Of a stretch of 64,000 bases of DNA, positions 57,173 to 64,000 are shown in pieces (position 1 is the stretch's first letter; each line of letters opens with the position of its first letter). Origin of the DNA: Aestuariibaculum sediminum (GTDB lineage: Bacteria; Bacteroidota; Bacteroidia; Flavobacteriales; Flavobacteriaceae); assembly GCF_014596945.1 (NCBI RefSeq), contig NZ_JACVXB010000004.1, positions 1-64,000 on the forward strand, in the 5' to 3' direction. The notes below the pieces were generated by a model, which saw only the letters and a list, made by a program, of their open reading frames with translations, was not told where the DNA came from and ran no database searches. The translations under genes and the position numbers were made by a program.

Positions 57173-58720
57173 ATGAAGGCCGAAGTACTATTATTATTTT
57201 TTATACTGAGCTTCTTCTCCTGTAGCTCTGAAGATCCTTCACTTGTAGAAGTGGATCAAGGCGTATTAAAAGGAGAAGTAGAAGGTGATTTGAGAGTTTT
57301 TAAAGGAATTCCTTTCGCTCAACCGCCCTTAGGGAATTTGCGTTGGAAGGTTCCTCAAGCCCCTGAAAAATGGAAAGGCGTGCGTGATGCGACTCAATTT
57401 GCTCCGTCACCATTTCAAAGAGGAAATCCTCCTGCTGGTAAAAGCGAGGACTGTTTATATTTAAATGTATGGACTCGTGCCAAGTCTGATCAGGATAAAT
57501 TGCCCGTAATGGTTTGGATTTATGGAGGAGGTTTTGGTGCAGGGACTACAGCTGATCCTGTTTGCAGTGGTGTTGAACTAACTAAAGAGGGCGTTGTAGT
57601 GGTAGCCATTGCATATCGAGTAGGCATTCTCGGCTTTTTGGCACATCCTGAACTGAGTGCTGAATCAGAAAATAGCGTGTCCGGAAACTATGGGCTACTA
57701 GATCAAATAGCAGGGCTCCAATGGGTGCAAAAAAATATTGAGGCGTTTGGTGGTGATCCTAATAAGGTTACCATTTTTGGTGAATCTGCAGGCGGTATTT
57801 CTGTAAGCATGCTTTGTGCATCTCCTTTGGCAAAGGGATTGTTTCATGGAGCTATTTCGCAGAGTGGAGGCTCTTTTGGCCCGACTCGAGCTACGACCTA
57901 TCCAGGAGAAAACATGAAAACGCTTGCAATGGCTCATTCAGACGGAATCACCTATGCAGAGCGATCTGGGCGGCATACTATAGCTGCGCTGCGTCAAATG
58001 CCTGTTGATAGTTTACCTGTTGGTAGAGGCTGGCCTATTGTGGATGGCTATGTCATTCCAGACATTCAGCATACACTATATGAAAAAGGTCAATACAACG
58101 ATGTGCCTGTGATCATCGGATACAATTCGGATGAAGGCGCCAGTTTTACTTGGAGTCCAACTCCAGAAGATTTTGTCAATAGGGTTCATCGACGTTATGG
58201 ACAATTTGCCGATACCTTATTAGGGGTATACCCCATTGGAGTGAATAAAATTACAAGGACTGCCCGGGATTTGAATCGCGATGCAGCCTTTGGTTGGCAA
58301 ACCTGGGTTTGGGCAGAGCTGCAGTCTCAAACTGGCAAGTCGCCTGTCTACTATTATTATTTCGACCAGCATCCTGATTACCCTGAAGATTCTCCAAAAT
58401 ATGGTTATGGATCACCACATGGTCAGGAAGTTGCCTATGTTTTCGGCACATTGAATAAGATAAAAGAACTAAATGATTTTACCCACCTGGATAGTTCACT
58501 ATCAGAAAAGATGATCCGCTATTGGACCAATTTTAGCAAGTATGGCAATCCCAATGGAGAAGGTTTGCCTCAGTGGTTGCCATACACCAATTCAAATCCA
58601 AAAGTGATGTATCTGGATTCAGACCCTAATATGGGTGCTGTGCCAGACGAAAAGGCGATAAAAGTGTTAAACAGTTATTTCAAATGGCGTATGATATCAG
58701 AGGGACAAAAGATGAATTAA
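57173..58720 (+). CDS. Type B carboxylesterase, lipoprotein
   Basis: A 515-aa serine esterase of the COesterase family, anchored by a lipobox (FFSC, Cys17). It has the N-terminal signature VFKGIPFAQPPLGNLRW, the disulfide-loop-like EDCLYLNVWT, the oxyanion segment WIYGGGFGAG, the nucleophile Ser205 in FGESAGGISVSML, the acidic residue region YNSDEGASF and the terminal GSPHGQEVAYVFG that carries the His. Likely a de-esterifying enzyme of the PUL. It belongs to the GC-richer block and lies 17 bases after the preceding esterase and 4 bases before the next. Confidence 0.9.
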   Translation: MKAEVLLLFFILSFFSCSSEDPSLVEVDQGVLKGEVEGDLRVFKGIPFAQPPLGNLRWKVPQAPEKWKGVRDATQFAPSPFQRGNPPAGKSEDCLYLNVWTRAKSDQDKLPVMVWIYGGGFGAGTTADPVCSGVELTKEGVVVVAIAYRVGILGFLAHPELSAESENSVSGNYGLLDQIAGLQWVQKNIEAFGGDPNKVTIFGESAGGISVSMLCASPLAKGLFHGAISQSGGSFGPTRATTYPGENMKTLAMAHSDGITYAERSGRHTIAALRQMPVDSLPVGRGWPIVDGYVIPDIQHTLYEKGQYNDVPVIIGYNSDEGASFTWSPTPEDFVNRVHRRYGQFADTLLGVYPIGVNKITRTARDLNRDAAFGWQTWVWAELQSQTGKSPVYYYYFDQHPDYPEDSPKYGYGSPHGQEVAYVFGTLNKIKELNDFTHLDSSLSEKMIRYWTNFSKYGNPNGEGLPQWLPYTNSNPKVMYLDSDPNMGAVPDEKAIKVLNSYFKWRMISEGQKMN

Positions 58721-58724
58721 TTAA

Positions 58725-59618
58725 ATGTATGATAATATGAATTCAATAGGATTGCTTCTGCTCTTGGTAGCTTCACTAATAACCTGTAATAAGCAGGTCG
58801 ACAAAGAGGAGGGGACAACTAAGGATGAAAGCTTTACCTCGGCATACAAAACTATCAGGGTTACAAAGAACATCCCCTACAGAGTGGGGGATAGTGATGC
58901 TTGGAAGCTCGATTTAGCTATGCCAGCCAATTTTGACAGTGAATTACGACCAGCTTTAGTGATTATACATGGTGGCGGCTGGCGTTTCGGATCTAAGTCA
59001 GATGATGTTTATCAAAAGATGATGGTTACCTATGCGCAGAAAGGTTACGTCACAATCAATGTGGACTATAGATTAACAAGTGAAGCAGAGTTTCCAGCTT
59101 GTATAAAAGACGTGAAATGCGCCGTGCGTTGGTTGCGTACTCATGCTGAAGAGTTAAATGTCGATCCGAATAGAATAGGAAGCTATAGCCATTCTGCAGG
59201 AGCGCATTTGTCTATAATGCTAGCCATGGTACCAGATACAGCCAATTTGGAAGGCGATGGCGGCTGGGATGAATATTCCAGTAGGGTGCAAGTTGCAGGA
59301 GCGGGTTCACCACCTACAGAGCTGGGGCGTGACATGCCGATGGCTATAAAAAAGTGGTGGTCCATAGGATACATTGCAGCAGATCATGTTCCGATGTTTC
59401 TCATTCAGGGTTCAGAAGATAAAATCGTCCTTCCCACACGTACCCAGGATTTTGTAGATAAAATGAAGGCGGCAGGCAATCCAAATTTAGAATATCTGGA
59501 AATGGAAGGAGACCATGGTATAGCTTACAATGGACAGCTGAAAGATACTGACCCTGCGTTGGAAAAATTCTTTGACAAATACTTACACCCTCAACAAAAT
59601 TCTAAAAATAATAAATAA
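58725..59618 (+). CDS. Esterase/lipase-like alpha/beta hydrolase, lipoprotein
   Basis: A 297-aa protein with lipobox SLITC (Cys21). The alpha/beta-hydrolase-3-like features are: LVIIHGGGWRFGSKSDD (oxyanion HGGGW), VDYRLTSEAEFPACIKDVKC, AVRWLRTHAEELNVDPNRIG, and the nucleophile elbow SYSHSAGAHLS. The usual G-x-S-x-G is S-H-S-A-G here, with Gly replaced by Ser at the first position. Acid and His lie in FLIQGSEDKIVLPTR and EGDHGIAYNG. It resembles BD-FAE-type acetylxylan/feruloyl esterases. It starts 4 bases after the carboxylesterase, and its stop lies against the GH2 start. Confidence 0.82.
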   Translation: MYDNMNSIGLLLLLVASLITCNKQVDKEEGTTKDESFTSAYKTIRVTKNIPYRVGDSDAWKLDLAMPANFDSELRPALVIIHGGGWRFGSKSDDVYQKMMVTYAQKGYVTINVDYRLTSEAEFPACIKDVKCAVRWLRTHAEELNVDPNRIGSYSHSAGAHLSIMLAMVPDTANLEGDGGWDEYSSRVQVAGAGSPPTELGRDMPMAIKKWWSIGYIAADHVPMFLIQGSEDKIVLPTRTQDFVDKMKAAGNPNLEYLEMEGDHGIAYNGQLKDTDPALEKFFDKYLHPQQNSKNNK

Positions 59619-62027
59619 ATGAAAGGTTTTTATACACTTACTGTTTTGTTTCTATCTGTTGGCATGATTGCATTTTCGCAGGATTTCGGACGAAAGGAAA
59701 AAATTAACAACGACTGGTATTTCAATTTGGGAGATTTACAATATGGAGGAAGAGAGTTGATGGATTGTAGTAAATGGGACGTTGTAGATGTTCCACATGA
59801 CTGGACTGTAAAACAAAATGCAAGCACAGAGCTGGCAAGTTGTACAGGTTATTTACCTGGAGGTATAGCATGGTATAGAAAAGATCTTACCATTCCTGCC
59901 GTTGAGAAGGGTAATAAAGTATTTATTTATTTTGAAGGAGTGTATAACAATAGTGAAGTTTTTATAAACGGAAAATGGGTTGGTAAACGTCCCAACGGTT
60001 ATATTTCTTTTATGTACGATTTAACGCCGTATATTAAATGGGGTGAAAAAAACTCAATTGCTGTTCGAGTAGACCATAGTGATGACGCCGATTCACGTTG
60101 GTATACAGGATCTGGGATATACCGCGATGTATACATGGTGTATGCTAACCCTATACACATTAATTTATGGGGAGTCGCCTATCAATCAAAAGTACAAGAT
60201 AATACCGCTATTGTAACAGTAACTACAACCATTAAAAACACAGAAGAATCATCAAATATTAGAGTTGTTAATGAACTATTAGATGTTCAGGGAGAAATGG
60301 TAGCCTCCTCTTCAAAATCAGATATTGCTCATACTAATAGTACAACAGATTTTAGTCAAGAGCTCAAATTGAAATCACCCAACCTTTGGGGTATTGAATC
60401 TCCCTATTTGTATACGCTGAAAACTAAAGTCTTTAAAAGTGGTAATCTTATTGATGAGAGTAGTTATAAAGCAGGTATCAGAAGTATTTCTTTTAATCCA
60501 AATTCAGGATTTTCACTGAATGGAGTTAACACTAAAATTAAAGGGGTTTGTTTACATCATGATGCAGGGGTTTTAGGTGCTGCGGCAACTAAATCAGTTT
60601 GGCGCACTCGATTGGAAAAACTAAAGAGATTAGGGGTAAATGGCATTAGAATGAGCCATAACCCACAGGCGACTTATTTATATGAATTATGTGATGAAAT
60701 GGGCTTTGTGGTAATGGACGAAGCGTTCGACGAATGGGAATACCCTAAAAACAAATGGATTGAAGGTTGGAATAAGGGAACTCCCGGACATCAGGGAACT
60801 TCACAATATTTTAGGGAGTGGAGTCAAAAGGATGTTATGGATATTGTGAGGCGGGACCGGAAACATCCCTCTATTATCATGTGGAGTATTGGAAATGAAG
60901 TGGATTATCCTAATGACCCCTATACCCATCCCATTCTTGCAGATGAAGGTATTGGACAACAGTATATTAGGAAATACCTTGAAAATCATCCACGAGCAGA
61001 GCGGTTGGGCGATGTCGCTAAAGAATTGGTTGCAGCTGTTAAAGAAGCAGATACATCCAGACCAGTTACTGCAGCTTTAGCAGGAGCTGTAATGTCTAAC
61101 TATACAGAGTACCCTTTTGTGTTGGATATAGTGGGGTATAATTATACCGAAAATAAATATGATACTGATCATAAAATATATCCAGAACGGATACTCTATG
61201 GAAGTGAAAACAGACATGATATTGATGCCTGGTATGCAGTGAAGAATAGTGATTTTATTTTTGCACAATTTCTCTGGACAGGCGTGGATTATTTGGGAGA
61301 AGCACATGTCTGGCCTTCGCGAGGATTTAATTCGGGATTATTGGATCTTGCGGGGAATATAAAACCTCGCGGTTATTTTCGCCAATCTTTATGGAGTGAT
61401 GAACCCATGGCCTATTTAGGGACGTATGAAAAAGTTGAAGATAATAGATCGCGTTGGGGAAATAGATTGTCAACAGATGCACCACCTGTTTGGAATTATG
61501 AAAATAATACAACTGTGAAGGTAGTTTGTTATACCAATTGCGAAGAAGCGGAGCTTTCTCTTAATGGAAAAATAATTGGGGAGCGTAAGCCTTATGATTC
61601 GAAGACTGGAATTATTGACTGGGATGTTAATTATCAGCCAGGACAATTAAAAGTAATAGCCTATAAAAAAGGAAAAGAAGTTGTTACCAATACAGTAATT
61701 ACGAATACCATGTCGGCAAGTCTTGAAGCAGATGTTCTCGAGTCTAAAGATGGTGAGTTATTGCGTCAAATTAATATTAAAGTACTAGATACCAATGGAA
61801 ATTATTCTGTTATGGCAGATACAGAAATAAGCTGCAAAGTATCTGGTGGATCGTTATTAGGGATGGAAAACGCTTCAGGAAACGTTGCTGAAAATTATCT
61901 TGATAATAAGCATCGTTGTATTGATGGACGCCTATTAATCTACGTGAAAAAAGATGCTGAAGACACCCTTACAACCGTTCAATTATCGGCGCCACTTATG
62001 GAAACTGTGGTATTAGAGATCGATTAG
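59619..62027 (+). CDS. GH2 beta-galactosidase-like glycosidase
   Basis: An 802-aa secreted enzyme (signal peptide ending IAFSQ, about residue 21). Layout is classic GH2: a jelly-roll sugar-binding domain (about 25-190, DVPHDWTVKQNAS and YFEGVYNNSEVFINGKWVGK), an Ig-like domain (about 195-300) and the catalytic barrel (about 305-610). In the barrel KGVCLHHDAGVLG and GVNGIRMSHNPQ lead to the acid/base E427 in WSIGNEVDYP and the nucleophile E530 in YGSENRHD. A DUF4982-like and Ig-like C-terminus follows (about 620-800). All catalytic residues are present. It could be a beta-galactosidase or a beta-glucuronidase; sequence alone does not separate these. Low GC, unlike the preceding esterases. Confidence 0.88.
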   Translation: MKGFYTLTVLFLSVGMIAFSQDFGRKEKINNDWYFNLGDLQYGGRELMDCSKWDVVDVPHDWTVKQNASTELASCTGYLPGGIAWYRKDLTIPAVEKGNKVFIYFEGVYNNSEVFINGKWVGKRPNGYISFMYDLTPYIKWGEKNSIAVRVDHSDDADSRWYTGSGIYRDVYMVYANPIHINLWGVAYQSKVQDNTAIVTVTTTIKNTEESSNIRVVNELLDVQGEMVASSSKSDIAHTNSTTDFSQELKLKSPNLWGIESPYLYTLKTKVFKSGNLIDESSYKAGIRSISFNPNSGFSLNGVNTKIKGVCLHHDAGVLGAAATKSVWRTRLEKLKRLGVNGIRMSHNPQATYLYELCDEMGFVVMDEAFDEWEYPKNKWIEGWNKGTPGHQGTSQYFREWSQKDVMDIVRRDRKHPSIIMWSIGNEVDYPNDPYTHPILADEGIGQQYIRKYLENHPRAERLGDVAKELVAAVKEADTSRPVTAALAGAVMSNYTEYPFVLDIVGYNYTENKYDTDHKIYPERILYGSENRHDIDAWYAVKNSDFIFAQFLWTGVDYLGEAHVWPSRGFNSGLLDLAGNIKPRGYFRQSLWSDEPMAYLGTYEKVEDNRSRWGNRLSTDAPPVWNYENNTTVKVVCYTNCEEAELSLNGKIIGERKPYDSKTGIIDWDVNYQPGQLKVIAYKKGKEVVTNTVITNTMSASLEADVLESKDGELLRQINIKVLDTNGNYSVMADTEISCKVSGGSLLGMENASGNVAENYLDNKHRCIDGRLLIYVKKDAEDTLTTVQLSAPLMETVVLEID

Positions 62028-62090
62028 TAGTGGTTTAATAAAAACGATGGATTCTTAAATTTAATGTGAAATAAAAAAAATGAGGAACTA

Positions 62091-63110
62091 ATGAAAAATT
62101 GTACAATTAAAAAATTGATTTATATAATTTTAGGACTATGTATGGTAAGTACAATTGGGGCTCAAAGTTCTTGGAAGCCTGATGACTCAAAGGGTTATGT
62201 GGCTCATGACCCTGTGATGATAAAGCAAGATAGCATCTATTTCCTATTTACTACTGGTGGAGGAATGGCTAAAAGTAGCGACCTTAAGACTTGGGATAGA
62301 TTAAAGCCTGTTCCTAGTAAACTAGAATGGGTTACCGAGGATATTATCCCTGGTTATAGAGATGGATATTGGGCACCTGATATTCAATATTTAGATGGGA
62401 CCTATTATCTCTATTATTCACCTTCAGCGTTTGCTAAAAACACTTCGGCGATAGGCGTCATGACCAACAAGACATTGGATCAAAAAAGTCCGGATTATGA
62501 ATGGATAGATCATGGCATGATCCTCCAGTCTATACCTGGTCGTGATTTTTGGAACGCCATAGATGCTAATGTTTATTTCGATAGAAAATGGGGTGGTGAA
62601 GCGACAGGTTGGTTGTCCTTTGGCTCTTTTTGGGGTGGCCTTAAACTGGTAAAGCTGGACTCAAGCATGAAGGCACTGGCTGAGCCACAAGAATGGTACA
62701 CCATCGCTAAACAAGAACGCACTTTTGGAATGCCTGATACTGACCCGGGAGATGGTACCATAGAAGCTCCATTTATTTACAAAAGACACCAGTATTATTA
62801 TCTGTTTGTATCAACAGATTACTGCTGTCGTGGTTTAGATAGTACTTACAAAGTTTTAGTAGGACGTTCTCGTGATATAAGAGGCCCTTATTTTGACAAA
62901 GAAGGTAAGCCCTTATATGCAGGAGGAGGAACCTTTGTAGTTGGGGAAACAGAAGAATTTGCCGGAATAGGACATTGTGCAGTTTATGATTTTGATGGAC
63001 AAACTTATTTCGTAGCTCACGGCTATGACAAAGATGATAAAGGACATTCTAAACTGGTAATCAAGACCATTGAATGGGACAGGACAGATTGGCCAAAAGT
63101 TCAATTATAA
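62091..63110 (+). CDS. GH43 endo-arabinanase-like enzyme
   Basis: A 339-aa secreted enzyme (signal peptide about 1-25, ending STIGAQ). It has the arabinanase-type GH43 signature: AHDPVMIKQDSIYFLFTTGG with the catalytic base Asp, DGYWAPDIQYLDGTYYLYYS with the pKa-modulating Asp, and GDGTIEAPFIYKRHQYYYLF with the acid Glu. A single propeller, of normal length (compare 320-360 aa). It probably cleaves alpha-1,5-arabinan or related arabinose branches, the clearest substrate hint in the window. It lies 63 bases after the GH2 gene and is followed two bases later by the CocE-like gene. Confidence 0.86.
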   Translation: MKNCTIKKLIYIILGLCMVSTIGAQSSWKPDDSKGYVAHDPVMIKQDSIYFLFTTGGGMAKSSDLKTWDRLKPVPSKLEWVTEDIIPGYRDGYWAPDIQYLDGTYYLYYSPSAFAKNTSAIGVMTNKTLDQKSPDYEWIDHGMILQSIPGRDFWNAIDANVYFDRKWGGEATGWLSFGSFWGGLKLVKLDSSMKALAEPQEWYTIAKQERTFGMPDTDPGDGTIEAPFIYKRHQYYYLFVSTDYCCRGLDSTYKVLVGRSRDIRGPYFDKEGKPLYAGGGTFVVGETEEFAGIGHCAVYDFDGQTYFVAHGYDKDDKGHSKLVIKTIEWDRTDWPKVQL

Positions 63111-63112
63111 TC

Positions 63113-64000
63113 ATGAAGAAGTTTAGTATCTCAACTAAATATTTAATCGATTTCAATTTGGTAGTGGGTTTGTTTGGTAGCTCATGTGGAAGTGAAAAGA
63201 AGAGTGAAGAATCACAGAGTCGTATTTCTAAGCCTGGCGCATATGCGGGTTATAGTGAGGTAGTTTATGCCGCTGATTACCACATCAGTTCGCAGTATAT
63301 CGAAATGCGAGATGGCGTAAAGCTGGCAGTAGATATTTACCGTCACAAGGACAAAAGTACGGGAGCGGTCACCGAAAAACCACTACTGGTTCTATGGATG
63401 CATACACCCTACAACCGCCTCTACAATGGGTACAACTCAGAGAAGTTGACGGTCAATTGTTATGCAGGAACGGTAAGTGAATTGATTAAATATGGTTATG
63501 TAGTAGCTACGGTGGATTTTCGGGGTTTAGATGCTTCTTATGGGCACAATGAAGCATTTAACCGTGGCGAATGGGGCGAGCCTGCTGCTTATGATGCTTA
63601 TGATGTTACGGAGTGGTTGGCCTTACAGCCTTGGAGCTATGGCAATATTGGTATGTGGGGATGCTCGGCTACAGGAGATAGTCAGATGCAAGTGCCTACT
63701 ACCGCTCCGCCACATCTCAAAGCCATGTTTCCAATGAGTTTTGATTTCGACACTTATGCATTTCGAGTACCAAGAGGGATCGGTAACCTGAGTCGCTGGC
63801 CGAATCCTGACGATGGATTAACCCATCAGCAAAGAAGGGATAATTGGGCAGCCACCGTAGATGGCGATGAGGATAGCACCCTTTTAAAGGAAGCCATTAA
63901 GGAGCATAAAGGAACGGCCGAAAGTGCAGGTTACATTCCATTTTGTGATGGCTACTCTAATGAGTTAACAAATGATGTGTTCAAGCAATGGTGGGTTAAA
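63113..64000 (+). CDS. CocE/NonD-type hydrolase, lipoprotein, partial at right edge
   Basis: An ATG at 63113 opens a frame that runs without a stop to the last base, giving 296 residues of what is normally a 550-650-residue protein. A lipobox GSSC gives Cys25. The X-Pro dipeptidyl-peptidase/CocE-like pattern is clear: YIEMRDGVKLAVDIYRHKD, VLWMHTPYNRLYNGYN, YVVATVDFRGLDASYG, GEWGEPAAYDAYDVTEWLAL and the nucleophile elbow GMWGCSATGDSQMQV (Ser in GCSATG). The remaining acid and His lie outside the window. Likely another ester- or amide-cleaving enzyme of the PUL. A hand count over 63541-63600 gives about 52% G+C, like the esterase block. The start is directly after the endo-arabinanase gene (2-base gap). 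Confidence 0.85.
   Translation, partial: MKKFSISTKYLIDFNLVVGLFGSSCGSEKKSEESQSRISKPGAYAGYSEVVYAADYHISSQYIEMRDGVKLAVDIYRHKDKSTGAVTEKPLLVLWMHTPYNRLYNGYNSEKLTVNCYAGTVSELIKYGYVVATVDFRGLDASYGHNEAFNRGEWGEPAAYDAYDVTEWLALQPWSYGNIGMWGCSATGDSQMQVPTTAPPHLKAMFPMSFDFDTYAFRVPRGIGNLSRWPNPDDGLTHQQRRDNWAATVDGDEDSTLLKEAIKEHKGTAESAGYIPFCDGYSNELTNDVFKQWWVK

Overview
The window comes from a low-GC member of the Bacteroidota, most likely a marine-type Flavobacteriaceae. The evidence is a SusC/SusD pair with a hybrid two-component regulator, DUF6443-type RHS proteins, Bacteroidota-style tyrosine integrases that lack the first catalytic Arg, and AT-rich codon use. It splits into two parts: an accessory island (about 1-38.7 kb) and a polysaccharide utilization locus, PUL (about 38.9 kb to the right edge).

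Island, plus-strand part (1-14.6 kb). A full tyrosine integrase (58-1341) is followed by a small TetR-like remnant, a CoiA-like nuclease (2027-3697) and an HTH/zinc-ribbon protein (3754-4662). Then comes a tightly packed six-gene run: McrB and McrC (modified-DNA restriction) directly followed by the four subunits of a Wadjet/MukBEF-like anti-plasmid system (jetABCD, 8316-14625).

Island, minus-strand part (14.6-23.2 kb). A decayed HEPN-domain gene (14647-15441) separates Wadjet from a converging four-gene operon. In order of transcription it encodes a 5'-truncated protein, an 1100-aa helical-repeat protein, an 847-aa sacsin/Hsp90-like GHKL ATPase, and an AlbA_2 (Schlafen-type) protein with a C-terminal RX4H HEPN-like motif. 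I do not recognise this combination as a named defence system; it is the best candidate here for something undescribed. An IS3-family element (about 23201-24488) cuts off its first gene. On its other side the IS abuts only the last 34 codons of an unrelated secretion-operon gene, so the junction looks like an IS-associated deletion.

Island, right part (24.5-38.7 kb). It holds a GspF-like inner-membrane protein, two very large secreted YD/RHS-type proteins with a small lipocalin-like protein between them, a small membrane protein that may be an immunity partner, and a degenerate rve transposase. A HipB-HipS-HipT toxin-antitoxin operon follows, with three operator-like repeats spaced exactly 40 bp apart. 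A fragment resembling the 3' end of tRNA-Pro with its terminator (38080-38152) and a broken second integrase (38299-38708) mark a likely tandem-island attachment boundary.

PUL (38.9-64 kb). A hybrid two-component sensor/regulator (minus strand) diverges from a GH88 unsaturated uronyl hydrolase, SusC (broken by a one-base frameshift) and SusD, which ends at a strong terminator. Downstream lie a GH43 C-terminal remnant, a DUF2264 protein, a GH97 N-terminal remnant, three complete GH43-type enzymes, four alpha/beta-hydrolase esterases, a GH2 beta-galactosidase-like enzyme and a CocE/NonD-like hydrolase cut by the right edge. The set suggests breakdown of an acylated, uronic-acid-containing arabino/galacto- or arabinoxylo-type glycan. 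No polysaccharide lyase is present, so the chain-cutting enzyme would have to be encoded elsewhere. Frameshift, remnants and an abrupt GC rise in the esterase block suggest that the PUL is a mosaic undergoing turnover.
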